Position numbers and translations under genes: made by a program
The notes under the pieces: generated by a model
Database searches by the model: none
Seen by the model: only the letters and a program-made list of their open reading frames with translations
What the model was told of the DNA's origin: nothing
Assembly: GCF_000186265.1 (NCBI RefSeq)
Contig: NC_014934.1
Span: 4,824,354 to 4,888,353, forward strand
Direction: 5' to 3'
From: Cellulophaga algicola DSM 14237
GTDB lineage: Bacteria; Bacteroidota; Bacteroidia; Flavobacteriales; Flavobacteriaceae
Length of the DNA stretch: 64,000 nt
Shown here: positions 1 through 9,034 of the stretch, in pieces
How the letters are laid out: each line of letters begins with the position of its first letter
Position numbering within the stretch: the stretch's first letter is position 1

Positions 1-316
1 CAGATTCCCCTTCTAAAGTTAAAGTCCAATTCTCAAAATCTATATGTTCAGGGATTTTTCCATTATTACGAATAAACATTGCAGAATTAGGAGTAACCTT
101 ATCGTCTAATACATGTGCCTGTGCTTCTATATTCCAAGGCTTATCATTTAACACAAGCATATCCTTATCTAAATTAAATAATTTAAAAGGATCTGTTTCT
201 TGTATTGCTAAGGGGATATAGGCCTCTGGAAGTAAATTTCCAAACACAATATCTATTCCTAGAATTCCTGTCAGCGTAGCTAAAGATGACCTTGTAATAA
301 ACTTTCTTCTTTCCAT
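1..316 (-). CDS. Molybdopterin-dependent sulfite oxidase (SoxC/SorA-like), 5' part only
   Basis: This is the first 105 or so codons of a gene running off the left edge. Translation from the ATG at 316 begins MERRKFITRSS, an RRKF twin-arginine export signal, followed by a hydrophobic stretch. From about residue 58 it reads DKPWNIEAQAHVLDD, then VTPNSAMFIRNNGKIPE, which matches the N-terminal part of the SoxC/sulfite oxidase molybdopterin fold. The family oxidises sulfite to sulfate in the periplasm and passes electrons to a cytochrome c. The cofactor Cys and the dimerisation domain lie outside the window, so a related YedY-type reductase is not fully excluded. It is divergent from cydA and appears to share a control region with it. 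Family confident; exact substrate inferred. Confidence 0.75.
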   Translation of the reverse strand, partial: MERRKFITRSSLATLTGILGIDIVFGNLLPEAYIPLAIQETDPFKLFNLDKDMLVLNDKPWNIEAQAHVLDDKVTPNSAMFIRNNGKIPEHIDFENWTLTLEGES

Positions 317-341
317 AGGATCACATCGTAGTTTAAGCTTC

Positions 342-472
342 TAAAAATACTGAATTTTAGGCTACATTTAGGTAACAATAGTTACAGAAGACGATAGAAG
401 CCGCAAATACGTTAAATAACTTAAATATGTAACCAATGTTACCTTCGAAGTTAGGTTTGATGCTTATTTTTA
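342..472. promoter_or_regulatory. Divergent promoter region with two GTAAC-N4-GTTAC operator-like palindromes
   Basis: Palindrome 1 (GTAAC-AATA-GTTAC) is at 372-385 and palindrome 2 (GTAAC-CAAT-GTTAC) at 429-442. On the minus strand TATTTTTA occupies 349-342, upstream of the sulfite oxidase gene. On the plus strand TATTTTTA occupies 465-472, upstream of cydA. In both directions the palindrome centre is 29.5 bp from the near edge of TATTTTTA. If transcription starts about 5 nt after that element, both sites are centred near -41.5, the class II position of CRP/FNR-type activators. A further -7-like TAGGTTTG lies at 452-459. The regulator identity is inference; the symmetry is directly visible. 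Confidence 0.55.
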
Positions 473-504
473 TCCTCACAATTACGCCTTTAAAATTTTA
501 GCTT

Positions 505-1836
505 ATGGAAGACATGCTTTTCTACGATAGAATACAATTTGCATTCACAATCACCTTTCATTATTTGTTCCCACAACTTACCATGGGATTATCTCTTTTG
601 ATAGTTTATTACAAAGGAAAATTTTTGTTTAACAAAGAAGAAATTTACAACGACGCTGCTAAATTTTGGATGAAGATATTTGCTTTAAATTTCGCAATGG
701 GTGTTGTTACTGGTATTCCAATGGAATTCCAATTTGGAACCAATTGGGCTAAATTTTCTGAACTTACTGGAGGTATTATAGGACAAACACTTGCCATGGA
801 AGGCATGTTCTCATTTTTCTTAGAATCTTCATTTCTAGGGCTTTTTATTTTTGGAGAAAAACTATTAGGTCACAAACTACATTTTGTAACAGGCTTCTTG
901 GTATTCTTAGGTTCTTGGGCGAGTGGTTATCTAATTATTGCTACGCATTCCTGGATGCAACACCCTGTTGGCTTTGAAATTTTAGAAAACGGAAAATTTG
1001 TCTTGACTAATTTTGGTGCCTTGTTTTCTAACCCCTGGTTGCTCCCTTCTTATTTACACAATCAATTAGCCTCTTTAGTTACCGCCTCATTTGTAATGGC
1101 CGCTATTGGTGCCTTTTATATTTTAAATGATAAGCATCATGCTTTTGGCAAATTATTTGTAAAAACTGGAGTGATTTTTGGCTTTGTTGCTAGTGTCTTG
1201 GTTGCCGTTCCTACTGGAGATCTAGCTGCGAAGAATGTGGTAAAATATCAACCTGCAACTTTTGCTGCAATGGAAGGAATTTTTGAAACGGAAGAAGGTG
1301 GTTCAGAGATTGTTTTAATTGGTCAACCCAACATTGTTGATAAAAAATTAGACAACAAAATTGCAGTACCTAACATTTTAAGTTTTCTAACATATCAAAA
1401 GTGGGATGCGCAAATAAAAGGTTTAAATGAATTTGATGAAGCTGTACATCCTACAAATATCCCAGGGCTGTATTATGCCTATCATATTATGGTTGGTTTA
1501 GGGACCATTTTTATTGGATTATTATTCTTTGCTATTGTGCAATTATTTAGAAAAAAATTATACGAAACAAAATGGATTCTATATTCCTTGGTCTTTCTCT
1601 TACCTTTTCCTTATATCGCCAATACTATGGGCTGGTATACCGCAGAATTAGGCAGACAGCCTTGGTTGGTGTTTAATTTGCTAAGAACAAGCGCAGGTGC
1701 TTCTCCAACAGTATCCGCTGGAAATACACTTTTTACACTTTTAGGATTCGTAGGTCTATATCTACTGCTTGGATTACTATTTTTAATATTGGCGGGTAAA
1801 ATAATTAACAAAGGACCTCAACTTGTAAAACACTAA
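505..1836 (+). CDS. cydA: Cytochrome bd ubiquinol/menaquinol oxidase subunit I
   Basis: Large subunit of the high-affinity bd terminal oxidase, which oxidises quinol and reduces O2 to water in the inner membrane. Haem ligands are in the expected places: His19 (TFHYLFPQ), His185 (YLHNQ) and Met329 (HIMVGLG). The haem d-region acids Glu99 (AMEG) and Glu107 (FLESS) and the GRQPW motif (383-387) are present. The quinol loop keeps KYQPATFAAMEG (about 247-258), but the protein is only 443 aa, so it is a short-Q-loop form, common in Bacteroidota. It is followed after 2 nt by cydB. The start at 505 puts His19 at the same number as in E. coli. A possible CRP/FNR-type site lies upstream, fitting oxygen-linked control. 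Confidence 0.97.
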   Translation: MEDMLFYDRIQFAFTITFHYLFPQLTMGLSLLIVYYKGKFLFNKEEIYNDAAKFWMKIFALNFAMGVVTGIPMEFQFGTNWAKFSELTGGIIGQTLAMEGMFSFFLESSFLGLFIFGEKLLGHKLHFVTGFLVFLGSWASGYLIIATHSWMQHPVGFEILENGKFVLTNFGALFSNPWLLPSYLHNQLASLVTASFVMAAIGAFYILNDKHHAFGKLFVKTGVIFGFVASVLVAVPTGDLAAKNVVKYQPATFAAMEGIFETEEGGSEIVLIGQPNIVDKKLDNKIAVPNILSFLTYQKWDAQIKGLNEFDEAVHPTNIPGLYYAYHIMVGLGTIFIGLLFFAIVQLFRKKLYETKWILYSLVFLLPFPYIANTMGWYTAELGRQPWLVFNLLRTSAGASPTVSAGNTLFTLLGFVGLYLLLGLLFLILAGKIINKGPQLVKH

Positions 1837-1838
1837 TT

Positions 1839-2915
1839 ATGGAACTATTTTGGTACATCGTTTTAATGACCATGCTTGCGGTTTATGTTATCTTAGATGG
1901 CTATGACTTTGGAGCTGGAATTATTCATCTATTCTTTGCTAAAACAGAAAAAGATAAAAAAGCAATTACAAATTCCATTGGCCCTTTCTGGGATGCAAAT
2001 GAAGTATGGTTAATTGCCACTGGAGGTGTTTTATTCTTTGCCTTCCCTACACTTTATGCCTCTTCTTTTAGCGGGTTTTACTTGCCCCTAATGATGATCT
2101 TATGGCTATTAATCTTTAGAGCAATAGGCTTAGAACTCAGAGGACAGGTACATAATGCTATGTGGGAAGCTATTTGGGATAAAGCCTTTGGGATCTCTAG
2201 TTTACTTTTAGCTTTATTTTTTGGGGTTGCTCTAGGTAATATTGTTCGTGGCGTAAACTTAGGTATCGTTACAGAAGGCGTATCTACACAAGAGGCTCAT
2301 TACTTTTTTCTCCCGTTGTGGAACCCTACATTTAGTCCGCAAGCAGAACACTTAGGAATCCTTGATTGGTTTACAGTATTATTAGGTATAATCGGTGTAG
2401 TTTCCCTAACCATACACGGCGCCAACTGGATTATTTTTAAAACAAATTCTGATCTTAATGAAAAATTAAAGACCGTTATTTTTAGACTGAATTTTGTATT
2501 GCTTGCTTTGGTCATCATCTCCTTATCTGTTTGGCATGTTATAGAACCTAAACCATTTCAAAATTTCTTAAGCACTCCATGGCTTTGGATTTTCCCGCTA
2601 CTCACTTTTATTGGTTTATTTGGGCTGTTTAATGTCAAAAAATTTAAAAGAGATGGATTGGGATTTTTGTTTTCTTCCGTATTCTTATTTGGAGGATTAA
2701 CCACAACAGTAGCATCAATTTTTCCAAAGGTATTACCCTCTACAAATGATATAAATCCTAGTTTAACCATTTACAACGTCGCTGCAGACGAATATGGCCT
2801 TTCCGTAGGTATTTATTGGTTTGTTATTGCAATTGTACTTGTAGCCATCTATATGATCATTCAATACAGGGTTTTCAAAGGTAAAATGGATGATGTTGGA
2901 TATGGAGAGCATTGA
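1839..2915 (+). CDS. cydB: Cytochrome bd oxidase subunit II
   Basis: Second subunit of the bd oxidase (358 aa), an integral membrane protein with about eight hydrophobic helices. The N-terminal helix contains the family signature LDGYDFGAG (about residues 19-27), and the conserved NEVWL segment follows near residue 54. It begins 2 nt after the cydA stop, so the two genes form a tight operon. No cydX-like small subunit and no cydCD exporter genes are visible next to it. Confidence 0.97.
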   Translation: MELFWYIVLMTMLAVYVILDGYDFGAGIIHLFFAKTEKDKKAITNSIGPFWDANEVWLIATGGVLFFAFPTLYASSFSGFYLPLMMILWLLIFRAIGLELRGQVHNAMWEAIWDKAFGISSLLLALFFGVALGNIVRGVNLGIVTEGVSTQEAHYFFLPLWNPTFSPQAEHLGILDWFTVLLGIIGVVSLTIHGANWIIFKTNSDLNEKLKTVIFRLNFVLLALVIISLSVWHVIEPKPFQNFLSTPWLWIFPLLTFIGLFGLFNVKKFKRDGLGFLFSSVFLFGGLTTTVASIFPKVLPSTNDINPSLTIYNVAADEYGLSVGIYWFVIAIVLVAIYMIIQYRVFKGKMDDVGYGEH

Positions 2916-3044
2916 TGGTATTCAAAGCTTCTTTAAATAAAAGTTAACTCTTCCATTTTATCGTTCTTGAAGCAATATCATTCTTGTTCTTGACCTAAAT
3001 TTTACCTTTAAATGTGATGTATAGCTACTTATAAAAAACAAAAA

Positions 3045-3088
3045 TCTGTATGTTAAAATTAATTTTTACACCAATCTTAACATACAGA
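3045..3088. terminator. Hairpin between cydB and aspartate decarboxylase genes
   Basis: TCTGTATGTTAA at 3045-3056 is perfectly complementary to TTAACATACAGA at 3077-3088, with a 20-nt AT-rich loop. It lies between two convergent genes and could end transcription from either side, although a strong U tract is missing on both strands. Confidence 0.5.
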
Positions 3089-3146
3089 CAAACTAATAAA
3101 TCAACGCTACTATTTCCCTAAAAATATGCTATTCCAAAAGGATATT

Positions 3147-4742
3147 TTATTTATTCTGAAACTCATTATAATATTCATCTAGGATATCATTTATGAGGAT
3201 GCTAATTTTCTCAAAGTCTTCAGCATAAGAATTGGCAAGTGAGAATCTTATAGTCCAATCAGGCCCATCAAAACCACCTCCTGGCATGGCTACAATAGAT
3301 TCTTCTTCAGCCAAACGTATTACTGGATCTAAAGCATTGTAATTTTCACCAACCCATGTACTAAATTCTTCACTGTATTTATCTTTTGCTAAATTTAAGA
3401 AATCAACTAAAGAGTAATAATATGCAGCGTTTTTATTATCAGCAGAAATTAATGGGGAGCCAGGTAAATCTTTATATAACTTGTCATATCTATTTCTAAC
3501 CAATTTTTTTACAGCTGTTTTATACTTGCCTTCTGTATCAATCAAAGTCGCTAAAGAAAATAGCGTCATTTGAATTTGTTGAGGCGTAGATAAACCAGCT
3601 GTGTGATTTAAAGCAACACTACGACTGTCTGCAATAAAACGATCTATCATTTTTATACCATCAGGATTTAAAGAAATTGTTTCATAACGCGCTCGCAATT
3701 CTATTTTATCTTCCTCCGGTAGCTTGGCAAGCATTTTATCAAAAATATTATTTTCATTAAGCGCTATTACTCCAAGTCTCCAACCTGTAGCACCAAAATA
3801 TTTTGAAAAGGAATACACCAAAATCGTGTTCTCTGGTGCTTTGATTGCTAATGATGTAAAGTTCTCTGTAAAAGAGCCGTAAACATCATCTGTTAGCAAG
3901 ATTAAGTCTTGTCTATCTTTTGCAATTTTTGCAATTTTATCCAAGGTTTCATCACTCAATTTAACTGAAGGAGGATTACTCGGGTTAACTAAAAAGAATG
4001 CCTTTATTTTGGGATCTTTTAGTTTATCGATTTCAGCATCTGGAATCTGCCAATTATTGTTCTCGTCAGCATTAATAAGAACCAGATTTAATTTATAATC
4101 ATTTAATACGGGCATTTCGAAATACGGCGTAAATATTGGTGTACCAATTGCAATGGTATCTCCAGCTTTTAAGAACTTGTTTTCTTTCAATGAATTGAAA
4201 ATGTATACCATGGCAGCTGTGCCTCCTTCTGTTGCAAAAATATCGTATTTTGATTCTGGAGTTGTATTTCCAGCACTCATTTCCTTCATTAAATAAGCAT
4301 GAGTGATCGTTTCAGCATTCTTTAACATTCTTCCTGGTTCAGGATAATTGTTTCCTATAATACCATTAACCCATTCAAACATTAAATCGTCTGAATCCTC
4401 ACTATAATTTTCTATTGCAAACTGAAATAAATCGTTCAGATAACGCAACCCTATTACATTCTTGTTTAAGGCTAAATAGGCTTGAAACCTTTTGGTAATA
4501 CCGTCTTTATCTGTAATACCTCCAAAACCATCTAAATTCTGAAATTGTCTTTTACTTTCTTCTAAGCCAAAGAGACCTAGTTGAAAAAAGGCATCTCTAG
4601 GTTTTGTAGCGATCCAGTTAGGGTTACCTCTACCGGCATTTATCATTGAATGCTGGTGATTTGATTTTGCTAATTTTATTAATGTATCTTTTACTTCAAA
4701 AGGACTCAACGTGTTTAATTCTACTTCTTCTTGTTTTTTCAT
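3147..4742 (-). CDS. aspD: Aspartate 4-decarboxylase (bifunctional aspartate aminotransferase)
   Basis: A PLP enzyme converting L-aspartate to L-alanine and CO2, consuming a cytosolic proton. The length (531 aa) matches the dodecameric aspartate beta-decarboxylase family (about 530 aa) rather than ordinary aminotransferases (about 400). The PLP lysine is Lys314 in VYSFSKYFGATGW. The fold-type I aspartate is near Asp286 (LLTDDVYGS), the NPSNPP segment is at 253-258, and the C-terminal substrate arginine is in DWTIRFSLA. The aspT antiporter gene lies 19 nt upstream in the same orientation, the classical exchange-decarboxylation pair. The name aspD follows Tetragenococcus usage; asd and asdA are also used for this enzyme. 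Confidence 0.92.
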   Translation of the reverse strand: MKKQEEVELNTLSPFEVKDTLIKLAKSNHQHSMINAGRGNPNWIATKPRDAFFQLGLFGLEESKRQFQNLDGFGGITDKDGITKRFQAYLALNKNVIGLRYLNDLFQFAIENYSEDSDDLMFEWVNGIIGNNYPEPGRMLKNAETITHAYLMKEMSAGNTTPESKYDIFATEGGTAAMVYIFNSLKENKFLKAGDTIAIGTPIFTPYFEMPVLNDYKLNLVLINADENNNWQIPDAEIDKLKDPKIKAFFLVNPSNPPSVKLSDETLDKIAKIAKDRQDLILLTDDVYGSFTENFTSLAIKAPENTILVYSFSKYFGATGWRLGVIALNENNIFDKMLAKLPEEDKIELRARYETISLNPDGIKMIDRFIADSRSVALNHTAGLSTPQQIQMTLFSLATLIDTEGKYKTAVKKLVRNRYDKLYKDLPGSPLISADNKNAAYYYSLVDFLNLAKDKYSEEFSTWVGENYNALDPVIRLAEEESIVAMPGGGFDGPDWTIRFSLANSYAEDFEKISILINDILDEYYNEFQNK

Positions 4743-4761
4743 ATTCTTATTTTTGAATGTT

Positions 4762-6459
4762 CTACGGAATTAACGCTATAATAACTGGACCCCATAATGT
4801 TAAAAATATATTTGCAACAGCATAGGTCATGGTAAATGTGGGCACAGGTGTTGCATTTTTGGTTTTGTCCAATAGAGCAGAAAATCCTGGATTAGAACTT
4901 CTACTACCCGTAAGTACTCCCAATGCTTCGACAGGGTTTTTGATTTTAAGTACATAATAATTAATTACGAATTGCACGATCATAGGTAGCATAGTTACCA
5001 AAATCCCTAAAAGAAACAAGGTTACCCCACTTTTCAAGATGGCTTGAAATGCAGGTGCTCCTGCATTTAAACCTACAATACCCACAAATACGGCCAAACC
5101 AATTGTTTGAATAAAATTGGCCGCTCCCACATTTATTCCACCTAGTTTTGGATATTTGGTTTTTAAAAACCCAATTAGCAAACCTGAAACCAAACAGCCC
5201 AGACCCGCACCCAATGCAAGTGATGTCCCATTTATTTCGAAACCAATTTGGCCAATTAAATACCCCACTACCATTCCCAATCCAAGGACAACAAAATCTG
5301 TGGTTTTAATTGATGGTGGCTTGTATCCAATTTCTTTCTCAATTCTATCCAAGTCCTTTTTCTTACCAACCAATTCAATTTCATCCCCTTTATGGATTTC
5401 CGTTTTATCTAAAACTGGCAATTGGTGAGACATTCTAGTAATGGATTTAATATAAACTCCATGTCTTTTATCTATATCCAATTTCTTCAAGACCTGTTCT
5501 AGCGTTAAACCTGTTAGTTTTTTATTGGTTGCGATTACGTGTCTTACTTCTTCTGTTAAGTCAATATTTGGCCCAAATTCTGAGATTTCTTCTCCGATGT
5601 TGAATCCTACTTTTGAAAATGCGGTAATTAAACCCGTAACGAATAAAATGTCGTCTTCATTAATTATTGTACTGGCACTAGGTTCCGTATTCTTTTTATT
5701 ATTTATAATAAGTTCAACCGTTAAGTTAGAATTGAATTCTGTTTCAAATTCAAGAACACTTTTGTTTAAAAATTTGGACGTTTTTATAATTTTATATACC
5801 CGAGTATCAATTCTTTTAATAGGATCAAATTCTCCTTCTTCCAATTCTTTACTACCACCTAACTTTATAGCTAATTTTTTTGCTTCAGCCCTAATATCCC
5901 ATTTCATGACGATTGGAATAATGGAAACCATTAATATGGGGCCAATAGAACCAAAAATATAAGTGATGGAGTAACCAACGGCAACATTCATTTTTAAATT
6001 TTTGGATACATCTACTGCTAACCCTAGTTTATCTATGGCTTCTCCTGCCGTACCAATTATTGCCGATTGCGTTAAACCTCCAGCAGCTAAACCGGCGGCC
6101 ATGCCTTTATCTAAGCCAAACCAAATAGCCAGTCCTAGAACGGCAAAAAGTCCCATAGCGGTCATTAAGAATGCTGCTAATAAATATTTAAGGGATGATA
6201 TTTTTAAGGAAGCGAAGAATTGCGGACCACCTAAATACCCTACCATAAAAATAAATAAAGCGAAAAAAAGACTTTTAACTTCATCGCTAATTTCAATTCC
6301 ACCGACTTGGCCGAGAATTACTGCGGCAATTAACGTACCTCCAACACCACCAAGTGAGAATTTTCCAATTTTGAATTTTCCTACAAAAAAACCTATTGCA
6401 ATCGCTAGAAATAACGTGAAATAAGGGAAGTTTCTAAGTTGATTATAAATGATTTCCAT
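4762..6459 (-). CDS. aspT: Aspartate:alanine antiporter
   Basis: Membrane exchanger of the AspT/YidE/YbjL family (565 aa). The layout is an N-terminal block of helices (about 1-190), a central cytosolic part with two TrkA-C/RCK-C-like domains (about 215-375, for example HAIATNKKL-type and DEIELVGKK segments), and a C-terminal block of helices. The halves repeat glycine-rich GLTQSAIIGT and GSRSSNPGFSALLD segments. It would import aspartate and export alanine. Its position directly upstream of the decarboxylase and downstream of asparaginase supports an aspartate substrate over the uncharacterised YidE/YbjL-type substrates. Confidence 0.88.
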   Translation of the reverse strand: MEIIYNQLRNFPYFTLFLAIAIGFFVGKFKIGKFSLGGVGGTLIAAVILGQVGGIEISDEVKSLFFALFIFMVGYLGGPQFFASLKISSLKYLLAAFLMTAMGLFAVLGLAIWFGLDKGMAAGLAAGGLTQSAIIGTAGEAIDKLGLAVDVSKNLKMNVAVGYSITYIFGSIGPILMVSIIPIVMKWDIRAEAKKLAIKLGGSKELEEGEFDPIKRIDTRVYKIIKTSKFLNKSVLEFETEFNSNLTVELIINNKKNTEPSASTIINEDDILFVTGLITAFSKVGFNIGEEISEFGPNIDLTEEVRHVIATNKKLTGLTLEQVLKKLDIDKRHGVYIKSITRMSHQLPVLDKTEIHKGDEIELVGKKKDLDRIEKEIGYKPPSIKTTDFVVLGLGMVVGYLIGQIGFEINGTSLALGAGLGCLVSGLLIGFLKTKYPKLGGINVGAANFIQTIGLAVFVGIVGLNAGAPAFQAILKSGVTLFLLGILVTMLPMIVQFVINYYVLKIKNPVEALGVLTGSRSSNPGFSALLDKTKNATPVPTFTMTYAVANIFLTLWGPVIIALIP

Positions 6460-6593
6460 ACTCTTAATTTTTGATTACTACTAATTAATGTCCTTGATCA
6501 AAGATGATTGATAGCTGTGAAATATTGATGATAAGTAACATCATAATCTATTCTCCCTCATTTATATCTTTGAGATAACTTCTAATACCAAAG

Positions 6594-6632
6594 CATGTTT
6601 AAATAGTTAAACTTTAGAACTATTTAAACATG
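6594..6632. terminator. 15-bp perfect hairpin between porin and aspT
   Basis: CATGTTTAAATAGTT (6594-6608) pairs perfectly with 6618-6632 around a 9-nt loop. On the minus strand it falls 66 nt after the porin stop and 135 nt before the aspT start. There is no long U tract, so it may be a partial terminator or an mRNA-stabilising hairpin that lowers aspT-aspD expression relative to asparaginase and porin. Role inferred. Confidence 0.45.
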
Positions 6633-6697
6633 TATTAGTTCATCGTTGAGTTTAGGTCTTTCCACATTGTAGTATTATTATAATACCTGTAAGAATT

Positions 6698-7879
6698 TTA
6701 TAAAAATTTCAGTGGTGCTATAAAACCAACCATTACCTGCCCAGTAGAAGAATCGTTTAAATCATACGTCGTCTTAGCTGTGTTGGAGTATTTATAATCC
6801 CTTCCTATATATGAGGCGAAAAATTTTAGGTTTAATTGTTTAAAGGGATAAAATTCCAAGGTTGGAATTACCCCCCATGCTGTGCGTATATGATCATTAC
6901 TAACGGCTGTGTCTAAGTTGCCTTTCCAATAAGAATCACTTACCATACCTATTACTGTGACATTCCATTTTGGAGCAAAGTTGTATTGCACCCGTAGCCA
7001 ATGTTCAATATAGTCCGTTTTTAACGCTGTATTTGGTAAGTAACTTTCCGGGATTAAACCTGAAACTACGCCAAGTCTATCAAGGTCATCTTTCATATAT
7101 TTAAAATCATATTGAATCAATACTTTTTTTAGGTTTAATTGATTACCCAAAGCGATGTACTGCACTTGTTTTTCACTAGCTTCAGTGATTAGGGAATAAC
7201 TCCAAAACGTAGAGAGTAATCCTTTTGCAAAACTCCCCCTCCAGTTACCAACAAAAGCAGCAGGAAATTTTGCAGCTTCAATATCTGGAGCATTGTCATA
7301 TAATTCATCAAAAGTCTTTGTTCTAGCATTCAGCACTTGGAATGTAAATTGTTGTTCTTTAGGTGCATTCCAGGTGAACTGTGCTCCTGTTAAAAAATTA
7401 TCTGCATTTTCAACAATATCATTATATTCATAGATATCGATAGGATTCATATCAAATTCATACCCTCCATAATCGGCACACATTTTACCAAAAGCTAAAC
7501 TAAATTTGTCTGATAAATTAATCCCCACGAAAATCATATCCACTGAATGATCTACATTATCTACAGATTGAACTGTAGGAGTTCTTGTGTATCTATCACG
7601 AAACCGAAAAAATACGGTATTATCTAAGACCATGCCTTTTACTTCAAGGCGAAATTGATTCATAGCAAAATTACTACCCGTGTAATCACCATCTTGAAAA
7701 TTGCTGTTGTTCGCGTATTGCATATTCGCAATAACATTTACATTTTGTAAAATTTTCGCCTTATCAACTGATATTATTGGCTTAGCGCGATTAATTAAAC
7801 TATCGGATTGTTTATGCAACTGCGCATTCGTATGGATAGCAAAAAACATAAGTACGCCTAATAATATAATTTTTTTCAT
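6698..7879 (-). CDS. Outer-membrane porin of the Porin_O_P family
   Basis: The ATG at 7879 starts a normal signal peptide (MKKIILLGVLMFFAIHTNAQ); an upstream in-frame ATG at 7963 would add 28 basic residues and overlap the asparaginase gene, so I reject it. The mature protein (about 374 aa) shows alternating hydrophobic/polar strands and aromatic girdles and ends in FIAPLKFL, as expected of an outer-membrane beta-barrel. Segments such as FRFRDRYTRTP and NADNFLTGAQFTW resemble phosphate-selective porin O/P family proteins. It begins 25 nt after the asparaginase stop, so an amino-acid or dicarboxylate solute is more plausible here than phosphate. Substrate inferred from context only. Confidence 0.75.
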   Translation of the reverse strand: MKKIILLGVLMFFAIHTNAQLHKQSDSLINRAKPIISVDKAKILQNVNVIANMQYANNSNFQDGDYTGSNFAMNQFRLEVKGMVLDNTVFFRFRDRYTRTPTVQSVDNVDHSVDMIFVGINLSDKFSLAFGKMCADYGGYEFDMNPIDIYEYNDIVENADNFLTGAQFTWNAPKEQQFTFQVLNARTKTFDELYDNAPDIEAAKFPAAFVGNWRGSFAKGLLSTFWSYSLITEASEKQVQYIALGNQLNLKKVLIQYDFKYMKDDLDRLGVVSGLIPESYLPNTALKTDYIEHWLRVQYNFAPKWNVTVIGMVSDSYWKGNLDTAVSNDHIRTAWGVIPTLEFYPFKQLNLKFFASYIGRDYKYSNTAKTTYDLNDSSTGQVMVGFIAPLKFL

Positions 7880-7904
7880 AATATTATAATTTAAATTGGT
7901 TGTT

Positions 7905-8963
7905 TTAATATTTGAAAAAATAATTCTGTAACGTTTCTTTTTCTTTAGACTGTGTAAGACCAAGCATTAATAATATTCTTGCTTTTTGTGGGTTAAGATC
8001 ATCACCTACTATGGAGCCAATCTTTTTGTCATCAGTTTCATCATTCAAAATAACTCTTCCCGTTGGTACTCTTGAAGCTCGGCATACAGCGACTCCTTTA
8101 TTTGTCGCCTTCATTACTGCGGCAGTATTTATTTCATTAAGATTTCCATCTCCTAATCCTGCAGTGACAATACCATCAACTTCTGCTTTTACATAGGCAT
8201 TTATAGCCACATCTGATACATCTGCAAATAATAGAACGACAGCAACATTTGGAAGTTTATCCAATTTGGTAACATCAAAGGGTGTGTTTTTATTTGCAGC
8301 TCTTAATTCTGTAGTATAATATCTTACCGTTTCACCAAGTACTTGTCCCATTGGTCCTGTATTCGGTGCTGTGAAAGCATCTACATGTGTTGTATTTGTT
8401 TTTACTACTTCCCTTGCATCTAAAATACTACCATTAAAAACAACCATAACACCCTTTTCTTTAGAAAGAGGATCTGCAGCTACCTGAACTGCATTGTATA
8501 AATTTTTTGGACCATCTGAGCTCATGGCAGTACCAGCACGCATTGAACCTGTTAGTATAACAGGATTACTATATCGGTTAGTGAGGCTCAAAAAATAGGC
8601 TGTTTCTTCCATAGTATCCGTACCATGAGTGATGACAATACCATCTGCTTCATCATTTTTAAAAATTTCATCAATACGTTTAGCTAACTTTAACCAAATG
8701 GCAACAGTCATATCTTGGCTACCTATATTTGATACTTGTTCAGCAGAGAGTGTCGCTAATTTATCAATTCCTGGAACTGCATCTATCATGTCGTTGATAG
8801 GTGTTACGCCAGCTTGATAACCCGCAGCGTTAGGAGAAGTGCCTTTTCCTGCAATAGTACCGCCTGTAGCGAGTATTTTAATACGTGGAAGTTGCTGTGC
8901 AAATAAATTGCTACTAATAAATGCCATTAAAAGTAATGCGAACATTTTTTTAACTTTTTTCAT
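7905..8963 (-). CDS. ansB: Periplasmic type II L-asparaginase
   Basis: Hydrolyses L-asparagine to aspartate and ammonia. An N-terminal signal peptide (about residues 1-22, ending LFAQ) indicates export. Catalytic Thr36 lies in LATGGTIAG, and Thr115-Asp116 lie in THGTDTMEETAYFL. The region around SSDGPKNLYNAV and VKTNTT carries the remaining conserved site. The length (352 aa) fits the family with its leader. It is the first gene of a minus-strand cluster with a porin, aspT and aspD, which suggests that its product, aspartate, feeds the antiporter. Confidence 0.93.
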   Translation of the reverse strand: MKKVKKMFALLLMAFISSNLFAQQLPRIKILATGGTIAGKGTSPNAAGYQAGVTPINDMIDAVPGIDKLATLSAEQVSNIGSQDMTVAIWLKLAKRIDEIFKNDEADGIVITHGTDTMEETAYFLSLTNRYSNPVILTGSMRAGTAMSSDGPKNLYNAVQVAADPLSKEKGVMVVFNGSILDAREVVKTNTTHVDAFTAPNTGPMGQVLGETVRYYTTELRAANKNTPFDVTKLDKLPNVAVVLLFADVSDVAINAYVKAEVDGIVTAGLGDGNLNEINTAAVMKATNKGVAVCRASRVPTGRVILNDETDDKKIGSIVGDDLNPQKARILLMLGLTQSKEKETLQNYFFKY

Positions 8964-9011
8964 TTTTACTTTTTTAAAATATTATTCAATTATTTGATAA
9001 TTAAATCTTGA

Positions 9012-9034
9012 ATACTATTTAAGAATAATAGTAT
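9012..9034. promoter_or_regulatory. Inverted repeat upstream of asparaginase
   Basis: ATACTATT (9012-9019) and AATAGTAT (9027-9034) form an 8-bp inverted repeat with a 7-nt spacer, 49 bp upstream of the asparaginase start. It could be an operator or a leader hairpin. No typical -7 element is obvious nearby. Confidence 0.3.

Noticed and set aside
7880..7963. 28-residue extension of the porin
   Set aside because: It overlaps the asparaginase gene and would bury the signal peptide starting at 7879.
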